From NCBI RefSeq assembly GCF_001514235.1, contig NZ_KQ948924.1, positions 1 to 64,000 on the forward strand: a stretch of 64,000 nt of DNA. The letters run 5' to 3'. This DNA is from Streptomyces caeruleatus (GTDB lineage: Bacteria; Actinomycetota; Actinomycetes; Streptomycetales; Streptomycetaceae). Position numbers and translations under genes: made by a program. Position 1 is the first letter of the stretch. Each line of letters opens with the position of its first letter. Positions 17,385 through 25,989 of the stretch are shown piece after piece. The notes under the pieces are model-generated. The model searched no databases. It worked only from the letters and a program-made list of their open reading frames with translations, and was not told where the DNA came from.

Positions 17385-19496
17385 TCAGCGGCGACCGCCG
17401 CCGCCGTAGCCGCCATAGCCCCCGCCGTAGCCGCCGTACCCGTACCCCCCGCCCGACCAGCCGTTCTGGCCGCCCCAGGAGCAGGAGTACGGGTTGTAGT
17501 AGCACGAGGCGTCGGTCGGGGTCGGGCTCGTGGTCGTCGGCTGCGACGTCGACGGGGTCGCGGACGGTGTCGGCGAGGGTGTCGGGGTGGCCTTCGACGG
17601 CTCGGGCGTGGGGGTGGTGGCCGGGGCCGGCGGCTTCGCCTTCTTCACTTCCGTGTCCCAGTTGACCACCTCCAGCTGGGGCTCCGTCTTCGAGGTGTCG
17701 ATCACCCAGTGCTGGGCGTTGTTGTCGTCCTCGCGGCTCTTGAGGACGAGGGCGCCCGAGCCGTCCGTGGCGGCGGGGCTCAGGGCCAGGTCCTGGTTGA
17801 AGCGGGGTACGAGGGTGCCCTGGAGCGTGAAGTCGTAGCGGACGTTCTTGGTCTCGGAGTCGGCGGCGTTCGCGCACGGGGCCAGCCGGACCGAGTAGCC
17901 GAGGTGGGAGTCGAGGCAGAGATCGGGGTTCGCGGCGCTGCGGGCCAGTCCGTCGGTCTCGTACGACCACTGCTGGCCGGGCGCCGAGGAGCATTTGGCG
18001 AGCTCGGTCTCCGCGTCCTTGACGGCCTTCTCGTCGACGATGCCGACGCAGAGCCCGGACCCGATGTTGTGCAGCCGGCCCCGCAGTTCGCCCTTGGCGG
18101 CCTCGGCTGCGCCCGCCCAGGAGGGGTTGCCGGTGGCGGAGCCCGCGTCGGCGTCCGGTGTCCCGGTGGGGCGGTCGTTCGCGGCCGGAGCGGGCGCGTC
18201 CTCGGAACCGCCGGACGACCACAGGACGAGCGGGAGGACGACGAGGGCGCTGACGGTCGCCACGGCCGCGGTCAGGTTGCGGCGCCGCGTGGCACGGCGG
18301 GCGGCCTTGAGGGCGGCGCGGCCGGTGCAGGTGCGGGGGTCCTCGGCTTGCGGGGCGGTGGTGGGGTCGCTTCGGCGGGCGGTACGACGGCCGGAGCGGC
18401 GTGCGGCCCGGGGGCCGGCCGGCGAAGAGGCGGACGCGGTGGTCGCGGCGGCGAAGGGCTCGCCCGCGGCGGCAGGCATCGCTCCGACGGTCGCGGGCGC
18501 CTCGCCGCCGGGGGCGGGGGCGTGCGCCGGAGGGGTGGGGACCGCTGCCGGGGAGACGAACTCGGCGCTGTCGGCGGTGTCGGCGAAGAACGACTCCCCC
18601 GCGATCGGCGCCGTCGACCGCGGCTCCGCGGCCGCTTCGGTCCTGGCCTCGGCGGGCTCCGCGGCCTGGCGTGCTCTCGCCTCCAGGTAGGGTCTCGCGC
18701 CCCAGCCGAGCACCGCCTCGGCCAGTGCGACGCCGAGCCCTTCGTTGAAGAAGAGGAGCTGGGCGGCGGTTTCAGCGCAGTGCCCGCAGCGGTCCAGGTG
18801 CTCGCGCAGGTCCGGGTCGACGTCGACGCCGCCGCGGCGGTAGGTGACGTCCAGCATCCGCAGGTACTGCCGGCACTCGTGCTCGGGGGCGAGTTCGCGG
18901 TGGACCTGGAGGCTCTCCTCGCGCAACCGCTCGCAGGCCCGGCCCAGTTCGATGCGGGCGGACTCCTCGTCGAGGCCGAGGAGCCCGGCCGGTACGGCCA
19001 GCGGTTCGGCCTCGACCTCGGTGTGCCAGAGCAGGCAGCGGGCCGCCTGGGGGAGGCGCTGGAAGGCCCCGGACAGCAGCCGTCGGTCGGCGGGCGGCAG
19101 CAGTCGGGCGGAGACGCGCTCCGCGCCCTCCGTGTCGGACCGCAGTTCGGGGTGGAGCAGCTCGCGACTGCGGTCGGTGTCCCATTCCGCGGCGATACGG
19201 CGCACGGTGACGAGGAGTTGGGGACGCCAGGCGGCCGTCGGTCCGGTCTGCCGCAGTGTTTCGCCGAAAAGCCGGGTGAAGGCCGCGGTGGTGAGCATTC
19301 CCGCGGATCGGGCGTCGGCGGTACAAAGCCGTGCGTAGGCGAAGCCCGCTTCCCAGTGCCGATCGAGGAGTTCGCCGACGGGGTGCAGCGCCGGCGACAC
19401 CCCCGTCCACTTCTTCAGCTCGGCGCTCAGTTGAGCGTCCGTCACATCGAAGAGTCGGTCGTCGTCAGGCGAATTCGACAGGCCTGCGTCAGGCAC
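17385..19496 (-). CDS. large sigma-like/zinc-finger/TM/ricin-lectin protein with Gly-Tyr-rich tail
   Basis: This is the paralogue of the gene at 2928-4544, 703 residues from GTG 19496. That start has GGAGG nine bases upstream; ATG 19526 is in frame but lacks a ribosome site. The order of parts is the same. First comes a sigma-like N-terminal half with RCLLWHTEVEAEPLAVPAGL. Then come Cys-x24-His-x3-Cys-x2-Cys (HLDRCGHC) and a long Ala/Pro-rich linker. One membrane helix (LTAAVATVSALVVLPLVL) precedes a ricin domain with GQQWSYE and LCLDSHLG. Additional parts are a Thr/Pro/Ser linker and a C-terminal tail of repeated GGYG. The two proteins are about as similar in the lectin as in the HTH-zinc part. 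Confidence 0.78.
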   Translation of the reverse strand: MPDAGLSNSPDDDRLFDVTDAQLSAELKKWTGVSPALHPVGELLDRHWEAGFAYARLCTADARSAGMLTTAAFTRLFGETLRQTGPTAAWRPQLLVTVRRIAAEWDTDRSRELLHPELRSDTEGAERVSARLLPPADRRLLSGAFQRLPQAARCLLWHTEVEAEPLAVPAGLLGLDEESARIELGRACERLREESLQVHRELAPEHECRQYLRMLDVTYRRGGVDVDPDLREHLDRCGHCAETAAQLLFFNEGLGVALAEAVLGWGARPYLEARARQAAEPAEARTEAAAEPRSTAPIAGESFFADTADSAEFVSPAAVPTPPAHAPAPGGEAPATVGAMPAAAGEPFAAATTASASSPAGPRAARRSGRRTARRSDPTTAPQAEDPRTCTGRAALKAARRATRRRNLTAAVATVSALVVLPLVLWSSGGSEDAPAPAANDRPTGTPDADAGSATGNPSWAGAAEAAKGELRGRLHNIGSGLCVGIVDEKAVKDAETELAKCSSAPGQQWSYETDGLARSAANPDLCLDSHLGYSVRLAPCANAADSETKNVRYDFTLQGTLVPRFNQDLALSPAATDGSGALVLKSREDDNNAQHWVIDTSKTEPQLEVVNWDTEVKKAKPPAPATTPTPEPSKATPTPSPTPSATPSTSQPTTTSPTPTDASCYYNPYSCSWGGQNGWSGGGYGYGGYGGGYGGYGGGGRR

Positions 19497-19838
19497 GACG
19501 GCATTCCTCCGGAGAGCTTTCGGCATTGAAGGTCCATACCAACGGGTATGCTCCGGGCGCAACTCTTGTGAAGCCTGGGCACTGGTGAGCGAGGCACACC
19601 TTTACACAGGTCAGGGACAGAGAACAAGCGATTCCAGTTTTTGTGCATTGCGTGCGCGACGGTCACTGTTTGACGATTGGTCAATAAGCCTTCAGGGCGA
19701 TTACGGCACCTCGGCAAGAAATTGGAAACGGTATTCACTCAGCCGCGTTCGCGTGCGAGCGCAAACCATTGAACGCCCGATCTCCGACTTTCATGCCTGG
19801 TCATAAGGACGTACGGACCTTCACCCTGCCTTCACAGG
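19497..19838. other. 342-base AT-richer intergenic region
   Basis: This gap lies upstream of the leftward lectin-protein gene and downstream of the leftward AraC gene. It is clearly less GC-rich than its surroundings. It holds a palindrome, CATACC-AACG-GGTATG, at 19535-19550 close to the lectin start. It also holds TTGAC-GATTG-GTCAA at 19670-19684. Both are candidate control sites for the lectin gene. No open frame in it looks coding. Confidence 0.5.
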
Positions 19839-20765
19839 TCATGCGCCAACCATTGGACCGCTCCCCCGGTACGCGCCCGGCGGCCTCCCGTACCGTTCAC
19901 GGGACACTCGGTTGAAGTGAAAAGGACTCACGAACCCCGAGGCGGCCGCCACGCGTTCCACGGACAGATCGGTGGACTCCAGCAGCCGGGCGGCGTGCCG
20001 CAGCCGGGCCTCGCGCAGCGCGCGCATCGGTGACTGCCCGGTCTGCCGGGTGAAGAGGTGGGCGAATCGCGAGGGCGAGAGCGCGACCTGCTCGGCGAGG
20101 GACCGCACGGTGTGCGGTGCGGCCGGGTCGGCCGCGATCAGCGCCTCCGCCCGGCGCACCCGTGCGTCGATGCCGGGCCGGGACGGCTGGGGCCGCGCGG
20201 TGCCGGCGGTCAGCAGGACGACCTCCTCCAGTGAGCACAGGGCGAGTTCGCGGGCGGCGGTGCCATGGGCCACGGCGACCGACTCGTCCCCGGGCGCGTC
20301 GCCCGGCGCGGTCGGGGGCGGCGCGTCCGTGCCGGTCCAGCGGGCGTCGGTGAGCATCCGGCGAAACGCCCCCTCGACACGGCCGCGCACCGTGTCCGGC
20401 GTCGGCGTGACGACGTACATCCCCTCACAGGCGTCGTACGGACGCAGCCAGGACCGCCAGGAGGGCCGGGCCTGGCAGTGCGCCCACCAGAACCGCCAGT
20501 GGCGGGCGCCGGGCTCGACCCCATAGCCGTGCGGAACGCCCGGCGCGAGCACCACGAGGTCACCCGCCCCGGCCCGCGCCTCGGCACTCCCGTGCCGCAG
20601 CCGGCCCCGGCCGCCGGTCGTCCAGGTGAACAGCCAGCTGTCCGCGCCGCGCGGCCGGCTGATCCCGTACGTCGGCGGCTGATCGAAGTACCCGACGACC
20701 ACCAGTCCGGGCGGCGGGGCGGGAACACCGGGCGCAGCAGTCCCGGGCAATCCGTCAGCGCTCAC
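19839..20765 (-). CDS. AraC-family transcriptional regulator
   Basis: This 308-residue regulator has an N-terminal cupin-like effector domain (GRLRHGSAEARAGAGDLVVL). A C-terminal double HTH of AraC type (about 205-300) follows: SLAEQVALSPSRFAHLFTRQ and VAAASGFVSPFHFNRVSRER. GTG 20765 is chosen because AGGAGG lies six bases upstream; the overlapping ATG two codons earlier abuts that site. It is divergent from the phytanoyl-CoA dioxygenase-like gene 69 bases away, its likely target. Confidence 0.85.
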   Translation of the reverse strand: MSADGLPGTAAPGVPAPPPGLVVVGYFDQPPTYGISRPRGADSWLFTWTTGGRGRLRHGSAEARAGAGDLVVLAPGVPHGYGVEPGARHWRFWWAHCQARPSWRSWLRPYDACEGMYVVTPTPDTVRGRVEGAFRRMLTDARWTGTDAPPPTAPGDAPGDESVAVAHGTAARELALCSLEEVVLLTAGTARPQPSRPGIDARVRRAEALIAADPAAPHTVRSLAEQVALSPSRFAHLFTRQTGQSPMRALREARLRHAARLLESTDLSVERVAAASGFVSPFHFNRVSRERYGRPPGAYRGSGPMVGA

Positions 20766-20834
20766 AGTCATCCTCCTCGGACGGGCGTCGGCCTAGCGTG
20801 GTCGGGCGAGGACACCTGACCGAGGAGCGGACAC

Positions 20835-21668
20835 ATGACAGCCGAGACGACAGCCACGGACATGGCGAACGCCGCCGCACCCATCCTGCCCGAGCGCGGG
20901 CTGCGCCAGTTCCAGGAGGAGGGCTTCACAGTCGTACGCGGGCTGTTCGGGTCCGCCGAGATCGACCGCTTGTGCGACCGGTTCGCGGCACTGCACGCGG
21001 CCGGTCCCGTGCCCGGGCACTTCGAACCCCGCCCGTCGGACGGCGACCCGCTGCGCGCGTACCCGAGGGTGATGCAGCCGCACGAGATCGACGAACTGGC
21101 GCTGCGGGTGCTGCTGGACGCGCGGCTGCGCGGCGTGCTGGAGGTGCTGCTCGGGGAGGAGGTGCTGGCCGCGCAGAGCATGTTCTACTTCAAGCCGCCG
21201 GGGGCCCGGGGGCAGGCGCTGCACCAGGACAACTTCTATCTGCGGGTCGAGCCGGGCACGTGTGTGGCGGCGTGGGTGGCCTGCGATGTGATCGACCGGG
21301 ACAACGGGGGGCTTGAGGTCGTCCCCGGTACGCACGCGATGGAGTTGTTCTGTCCGGAGTTGGCGGACGCGGAGGTGTCTTTCGCGCGGGAGTACGTCGC
21401 GCCTCCGGCGGGGTTGGCCGCTGTTCCCGTCGACATGGAGCCCGGGGACGTTCTGTTCTTCAACGGGAGCCTGGTGCACGGGTCGCAGCCGAACCGTACG
21501 GAGGGTCGCTTTCGGCGGTCGTTCATCGGGCACTACGTGGGGCGTTCCGCTGAGCGGATCGGGGCGTATTACCGGACGTTGTCGATGAGTGGGGACCGGG
21601 TGGCGTTGGGGGAGAGTGAGGGGGCGGGGCCGTGCGGCAGCGAGTTCGCGCCGTACGGGCCCCACTAG
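20835..21668 (+). CDS. phytanoyl-CoA dioxygenase family protein
   Basis: This 277-residue Fe(II)/2-oxoglutarate-dependent oxygenase is of the PhyH type. The metal triad shows as His and Asp in ALHQDNFY near residue 135 and a distal His in GSLVHGSQPNRT near residue 215. The Arg of the last motif is suited to bind 2-oxoglutarate. The family hydroxylates small acids, acyl groups or compatible solutes; the substrate here is unknown. GAGGAGCGG precedes ATG. The divergent AraC gene suggests inducible expression. Confidence 0.85.
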   Translation: MTAETTATDMANAAAPILPERGLRQFQEEGFTVVRGLFGSAEIDRLCDRFAALHAAGPVPGHFEPRPSDGDPLRAYPRVMQPHEIDELALRVLLDARLRGVLEVLLGEEVLAAQSMFYFKPPGARGQALHQDNFYLRVEPGTCVAAWVACDVIDRDNGGLEVVPGTHAMELFCPELADAEVSFAREYVAPPAGLAAVPVDMEPGDVLFFNGSLVHGSQPNRTEGRFRRSFIGHYVGRSAERIGAYYRTLSMSGDRVALGESEGAGPCGSEFAPYGPH

Positions 21669-21687
21669 TACGTCGTCTGGGGGCGTT

Positions 21688-22656
21688 TCAGTGGCCGATG
21701 ATCGGGTGGGGGCTGTATGGCTGCTGTAGCTCCTCCAACTCCTTCTCCGTCAGGCGGAGTTCTACCGCCGCGACCGCGTCCTCGATATGACGCGGCTTGG
21801 CGGCGCCGATGATCGGGGCCGTGACCGTGGGCTGGTGGAGGAGCCAGGCCAGGGCGACCTGAGCTCGCGGGACGCCCCGCTCGTTCGCCACCCGCGTGAC
21901 CGCCTCGACCACGACGCGGTCGCTGTCGGCGTACAGGCCGCTGCCGAAGTTGTCGGTGGCGCTGCGGTCGGTGACCGTGCCCCAGTCCCGGGTGAGGCGG
22001 CCGCGGGCGAGCGGGCTCCAGGGCAGGGTGCCGACGCCCTGGTCCGCGCAGAGCGGGAGCATCTCGCGTTCCTCCTCGCGGTAGAGGAGGTTGTAGTGGT
22101 TCTGCATCGAGACGAACTTGGTCCAGCCGTGCCGCTCGGCCGTGTACTGCATCTTGGAGAACTGCCAGGCGTACATCGAACTGGCCCCGATGTAGCGCAC
22201 CTTGCCCGCCTTGACCAGGTCGTGCAGCGCCTCCATCGTCTCCTCGACCGGGGTGTGCGGGTCGAAGCGGTGGATCTGGTAGAGGTCGACGTAGTCGGTG
22301 CCGAGGCGGGTGAGGCTGTGGTCGATCTCCGTCATGACGGCCTTGCGGGAGAGGCCGGCACCGTTGGGGCCGGGTCGCATGCGGCCGTTCAGCTTGGTCG
22401 CGAGGACGATGTCGTCGCGGCGGGTGAAGTCGCGCAGCGCCTTGCCGACGATCTCCTCGCTGGTGCCGTCGGAGTAGACGTTGGCGGTGTCGAAGAAGTT
22501 GATCCCGGCGTCCAGCGCCTGGCGGATCAGCGGTCGTGAGGCCTCCTCGTCGAGGGTCCACTCGTGCGTGCCGCGGTCGGGGAGGCCGTAGGTCATGCAG
22601 CCCAGACAGATCCGCGACACGTCCAGGCCCGTCGAACCGAGCTTCACGTACTGCAT
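21688..22656 (-). CDS. aldo/keto reductase
   Basis: This is a 322-residue TIM-barrel NADPH-dependent reductase. The catalytic tetrad is visible: Asp and Tyr in FFDTANVYSDGTSEE, Lys in LATKLNG and His in DLYQIHRFD. The start MQYVKLGSTGLDVSRI is typical of the AKR11/YajO-like group. It converges on the dioxygenase gene with a 19-base gap. The substrate is not predictable; these enzymes commonly reduce aldehydes and small ketones. Confidence 0.9.
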   Translation of the reverse strand: MQYVKLGSTGLDVSRICLGCMTYGLPDRGTHEWTLDEEASRPLIRQALDAGINFFDTANVYSDGTSEEIVGKALRDFTRRDDIVLATKLNGRMRPGPNGAGLSRKAVMTEIDHSLTRLGTDYVDLYQIHRFDPHTPVEETMEALHDLVKAGKVRYIGASSMYAWQFSKMQYTAERHGWTKFVSMQNHYNLLYREEEREMLPLCADQGVGTLPWSPLARGRLTRDWGTVTDRSATDNFGSGLYADSDRVVVEAVTRVANERGVPRAQVALAWLLHQPTVTAPIIGAAKPRHIEDAVAAVELRLTEKELEELQQPYSPHPIIGH

Positions 22657-22728
22657 CGTTGCTGCTCCTGCCTTCGGAGTGGGTACCAGGGGAGCGTACG
22701 TCGTCGGATGCGGGGGCGCCCGGTCCGG

Positions 22729-23319
22729 TCATCGCTCCAGCAGGTCCAGGGCACGTTCCCAGCCGAAGTCCGGCCGTCCGCCGTCCTCCCCCGCCTCGCC
22801 GGTGTACGGCTCCCCGAGGCGCACGCCCATGCCGCGCAGGCGTATCAGGCTGTCCTGGTAGGCGGGATGGGCGGCCAGCGCGTCGGCGACGCAGGGCAGG
22901 ACGGCGATGGGGACGCCGAGGCCGTACGCCTCGCACAGGGTGCCCAGGGCGAGGGTGTCGGCGATGCCGGCGGCCCACTTGTTGACCGTGTTGAAGGTGG
23001 CCGGGGCCGCGACCACGGCGTCCGGCGGCGGGAAGGGGCGCGGGTCGCCGGGCGTGCGCCAGGCCGAGCGGATCGGGCGGCCGGTGAGGGCCTCGACGGC
23101 GGCGGTGTCGAAGAAGCCGTTCATGGCGACCGGGGTCGCGATGACCCCGACCTCCCAGTCGCGCTCCTGTGCGGCGGTGATCAGCTTGCTGACGTCCGCG
23201 GCGATACCGGCGGCACAGACGACGACGTAGAGGAAGGGCTTTCGGGCCTGTACGGGCAGGGCCTGTACGGGAAAGGCCTGTACGGGCAAGGCCTGTTCGC
23301 TCACAGCCTGTTCGGTCAT
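22729..23319 (-). CDS. HFCD-type flavoprotein with N-terminal pentapeptide repeats
   Basis: This 196-residue protein has the homo-oligomeric flavin Cys decarboxylase fold of phosphopantothenoylcysteine decarboxylases. FLYVVVCAAGIAADVSKLI is the flavin-binding strand/loop, and PATFNTVNKWAAGIADTL corresponds to the PAxxNT segment. The decarboxylase PxMNxxMW motif is replaced by PCVADALAAHPAY, so it is not a CoaC enzyme. Its first 25 residues are five pentapeptides ending in Gln-Ala, encoded by a 15-bp tandem repeat starting at the ATG itself. A downstream start before the repeat's end cannot be excluded. Confidence 0.75.
   Translation of the reverse strand: MTEQAVSEQALPVQAFPVQALPVQARKPFLYVVVCAAGIAADVSKLITAAQERDWEVGVIATPVAMNGFFDTAAVEALTGRPIRSAWRTPGDPRPFPPPDAVVAAPATFNTVNKWAAGIADTLALGTLCEAYGLGVPIAVLPCVADALAAHPAYQDSLIRLRGMGVRLGEPYTGEAGEDGGRPDFGWERALDLLER
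23245..23319. repeat. 15-bp tandem repeat, five units, at a gene start
   Basis: Five consecutive 15-bp units begin at 23245, 23260, 23275, 23290 and 23305. The first three are nearly identical (GGCCTGTACGGGCAG and variants) and the last two are diverged. On the minus strand they encode the first 25 residues of the flavoprotein. Unit number changes would keep frame. Confidence 0.9.
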
Positions 23320-23341
23320 CCGGGAACCCTACCCAGACGGT

Positions 23342-23800
23342 CTAGCGCAGCGGGAAGGACAGCCCGCGCTCGCTCTCCGGGCGCGGCCCGAAGACACGGC
23401 GCTCCTTCTCCTCGATCGGCATGTCGTTGATGCCGGCCTCGCGGCGGGTCATCAGGCCGTGCTCGTCGAACTCCCACAGTTCGTTGCCGTAGGAGCGGTA
23501 CCACTGGCCGTCGGCGTCGTGGCACTCGTACTGGAAGCGGACGGCGATGCGGTTGCCGTCGAAGGCCCACAGGTCCTTGCGCAGGGCGTAGTCCAGCTCG
23601 CGCTCCCACTTGGCGGTCAGGAACTCGACGATCTCGGCGCGGCCGGTGACGAAGGTGTCGCGGTTGCGCCACACCGAGTCCTCGGAGTAGGCGAGTGCCA
23701 CCTTGTGCGGGTCGCGGGTGTTCCAGGCGTCCTCGGCTGCCTGCACCTTTTGGGCGGCAGTCTCGCGGGTGAACGGCGGCAGGGGCGGGCGGTCGGTCAT
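23342..23800 (-). CDS. DUF1348/NTF2-like protein
   Basis: This 152-residue protein of the nuclear transport factor 2 fold has the DUF1348 signature sequence [13 protein letters not shown] and [20 protein letters not shown]. The function of the family is unknown; the fold forms a small hydrophobic pocket. ATG 23800 has GGAGG five bases upstream. An upstream in-frame ATG would place the operator palindromes inside the coding region, so it is rejected. It is divergent from a TetR gene and shares twin operators with it. Confidence 0.85.
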   Translation of the reverse strand: MTDRPPLPPFTRETAAQKVQAAEDAWNTRDPHKVALAYSEDSVWRNRDTFVTGRAEIVEFLTAKWERELDYALRKDLWAFDGNRIAVRFQYECHDADGQWYRSYGNELWEFDEHGLMTRREAGINDMPIEEKERRVFGPRPESERGLSFPLR

Positions 23801-23836
23801 GTCGTCCTCCGGGGCCGGAATGGGGGTACCACTGGT

Positions 23837-23890
23837 GGAGAACGTGCGTTCTCCGGACTGGCTGCTACCGTAGGAGAACGCTCGTTCTCG
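23837..23890. promoter_or_regulatory. twin TetR-type operators
   Basis: GGAGAACGTGCGTTCTCC (23837-23854) and GGAGAACGCTCGTTCTCG (23873-23890) are matching 18-bp palindromes. They are 36 bp apart centre to centre, in the divergent promoter region. They are the likely binding sites of the adjacent TetR protein, repressing both genes. Confidence 0.75.
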
Positions 23891-23909
23891 CGTCAAGGAG
23901 AGGTCGCAC

Positions 23910-24461
23910 ATGGACAGCGAAACCGCCCGGGAGCAGGCACTGGACGCCGCGGAGAAGCTGTTCTACGGGCGTGGCATCCAGTCCGTCGGCATGGACGACA
24001 TCCGGGGTGCGTCAGGGGTCTCGCTCAAGCGGCTCTATCAGCTCTTCCCCGCGAAGGAGCAGCTGGTCGAGGCGTATCTGGAACGGCGCGACATGCGCTG
24101 GCGCGGACTGCTCGCCGCCCACGTGGAGCGGCACGCGGACCCCGGGCGACGGATCCTCGCCGTCTTCGACCGGCTGGAGGAGTGGTTCGGCGAGGAGGAC
24201 TTCCGCGGGTGCGCCTGGATCAACTCGTACGGCGAGCTGGGCGCCCGCTCCGAGCGGGTCGCCGGCCAGGTCCGTTCCCACAAACAGGCGTTCCGCGACT
24301 ACCTCGCCTCGCTGGTGACGGCGGCAGGACTGCCCGACGCACTGACCGGGCCGCTGTATCTGCTGGCCGAGGGCGCGATGGTGACGGCGGGGATAACGGG
24401 CGGTACGCGTCCGGCGGCGGAGGCGCGGGAGGCGGCCCGCTCGCTGATGGCGGCGCGCTGA
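23910..24461 (+). CDS. TetR/AcrR-family regulator
   Basis: This is a 183-residue repressor with an N-terminal TetR HTH ([20 protein letters not shown]...[16 protein letters not shown], residues about 5-55). The all-helical ligand domain has a conserved [11 protein letters not shown] stretch. AAGGAGAGG precedes ATG. It is divergent from the DUF1348 gene with two shared palindromes, so autoregulation and control of that gene are likely. The ligand is unknown. Confidence 0.9.
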   Translation: MDSETAREQALDAAEKLFYGRGIQSVGMDDIRGASGVSLKRLYQLFPAKEQLVEAYLERRDMRWRGLLAAHVERHADPGRRILAVFDRLEEWFGEEDFRGCAWINSYGELGARSERVAGQVRSHKQAFRDYLASLVTAAGLPDALTGPLYLLAEGAMVTAGITGGTRPAAEAREAARSLMAAR

Positions 24462-24465
24462 GGTC

Positions 24466-24504
24466 GGCGGGCGGGCCCGGCGTCGGCTGCCGGGCCCGCC
24501 CGCC
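24466..24504. terminator. bidirectional hairpin terminator
   Basis: GGCGGGCGGGCCCGGC (24466-24481) and its perfect complement (24489-24504) form a 16-bp stem with a 7-nt loop. It lies between the convergent TetR and ferredoxin genes. Confidence 0.82.
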
Positions 24505-24537
24505 GCTGTGAGTGCCGGGTGGCCTACGTAGCCGGCG

Positions 24538-24768
24538 TCAACTCGCCGTTTCCGACACGGTGATGGCACTCACCGGGCAAGCCCGGGCGGCCTCGCGGAC
24601 CATCGGGTCGCCGCCGCCGTTCTCGCGGCCGGGGAGCAGGGCACTGAAGCCGTCGTCGTCCTGGGTGAAGACGGAGGGGGCGGCGAGGGCACACTGGCCG
24701 GCGCCGATGCAGAGGGCGTGGTCGATGTCGATGTGCAGGTTGTCTGATTCGCGCGTTTCGTTGTCCAT
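24538..24768 (-). CDS. [3Fe-4S] ferredoxin
   Basis: This 76-residue ferredoxin has Cys20, Cys26 (CIGAGQC) and Cys64 (ARACPVSAI), with Ala where a fourth Cys would be. That is the pattern of 3Fe-4S ferredoxins that feed electrons to Streptomyces P450s. It lies 12 bases downstream of the P450 gene on the same strand and is the expected redox partner. AGAGG precedes ATG. Confidence 0.93.
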   Translation of the reverse strand: MDNETRESDNLHIDIDHALCIGAGQCALAAPSVFTQDDDGFSALLPGRENGGGDPMVREAARACPVSAITVSETAS

Positions 24769-24780
24769 GACCGGAGCCTC

Positions 24781-25989
24781 TTACCAGGTCACGGGGAGTT
24801 CCAGCATCCCCTGGATCGTGTCGCCGGGTTTGAAGGGGATTTCCTCCGCAGGGACGGCAAGGCGCAGGGTCGGGAGCCGCTCGAAGAGGGTGCGCAGGGC
24901 GATCTCCATCTCGGCGCGGGCCAGGTTCTGGCCGAGGCACTGGTGGATGCCGAAGCCGAAGCCGACATGGTGGCGGGCCGAGCGGTGCCAGTCGAGGGTG
25001 TCGGGGTCGGGGTAGACGGACTCGTCGCGGTTGATGACCGAGGTCGAGAAGACCACGCCTTCGCCCGCCCGGATCGTCCCGCCGTCCGTCCCGATGTCCT
25101 CGACGGCGACCCGCAGCATGCCGTCGGCGATCGAGAGCATCCGCATCAGCTCCTCGACCGCGGCGGGCAGCAGCGTCGGTTCGGCCCTCAACTCGGCCAG
25201 CCGGTCCGGGTGTTGGAGCAGGGTGAAGGTGCCCAGGGAGATCATGTTGGCGGTGGTCTCGTGGCCGGCGACCAGCAGGATGGTCGCGAGGGCGATGACC
25301 TCCTCCTGGTCCAGCTCGCCCGCGCGCAGCTGCTGGTGGACGAGTTCGTCCAGGACGCCGTCACCGGGCTCCGGCTGGTTCCGTTTCCGGTCGATCAGCT
25401 CCGCGAAGTACGCCTCCAGCCGGTCGCGGGCGGCCATGGTGTCGTCAGCCGTGGGGCCGCGCAGCAGGCGTCGCGACTGTTCCTCGAAGAAGTCGTGATC
25501 GGCGTAGGGGACGCCCAGCAGGGCGCAGATGACCATGGAGGGCACGGGCAGGGCGAAGGCGCTCACCAGCTCGGCGGGCGCCCCCTGGGCGATCATCGTG
25601 TCAAGCCGTTCGTCCACGATCCGCTGGATCTCGGGGCGCAGCTCGGCGGCGCGCCGCAGGGTGAAGCTGGGGACCATCATCCGCCGCTGGACCCGGTGTT
25701 CGGGGTCGTCGACGCCCAGCAGCGCGCCCTTGCGGTTGCGGAGCCCCGCGAACCGTTCGGTGGGCGCGGGGAAGTCGGACCGGGTGCGGTCGGAGGACAG
25801 CCGGGGGTCGGCCAGCAGGGTGCGGGCGAGCGCGTGTCCGGTGACCAGCCAGACCGGGCGGCCGTCGTAGAGGCTGATGCGGGCCAGCGGGCGGGTCTCG
25901 CGCAGCGGGTCGTAGGCGGTGGGCGGGTGGTAGGGGCAGGTCCGGCTCTGGGGGAAGGTGACGGTGTGCGGTTCCGTCGTGTCCGTCAT
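24781..25989 (-). CDS. cytochrome P450 (CYP105-like)
   Basis: This 402-residue soluble class I P450 has the I-helix motif AGHETTANM, a K-helix region (AVEELMRML) and the heme loop FGFGIHQCLG with axial Cys351. It clusters by appearance with CYP105-type monooxygenases, which hydroxylate many xenobiotics and secondary metabolites. ATG 25989 has GAGG six bases upstream; an upstream in-frame ATG would cross the operator-like palindrome. It is cotranscribed with the following ferredoxin. No reductase gene is adjacent. Confidence 0.9.
   Translation of the reverse strand: MTDTTEPHTVTFPQSRTCPYHPPTAYDPLRETRPLARISLYDGRPVWLVTGHALARTLLADPRLSSDRTRSDFPAPTERFAGLRNRKGALLGVDDPEHRVQRRMMVPSFTLRRAAELRPEIQRIVDERLDTMIAQGAPAELVSAFALPVPSMVICALLGVPYADHDFFEEQSRRLLRGPTADDTMAARDRLEAYFAELIDRKRNQPEPGDGVLDELVHQQLRAGELDQEEVIALATILLVAGHETTANMISLGTFTLLQHPDRLAELRAEPTLLPAAVEELMRMLSIADGMLRVAVEDIGTDGGTIRAGEGVVFSTSVINRDESVYPDPDTLDWHRSARHHVGFGFGIHQCLGQNLARAEMEIALRTLFERLPTLRLAVPAEEIPFKPGDTIQGMLELPVTW

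Noticed and set aside
23245..23319. CRISPR array
   Set aside because: The repeats are contiguous 15-bp units without spacers and lie in a coding region; no cas genes are present.
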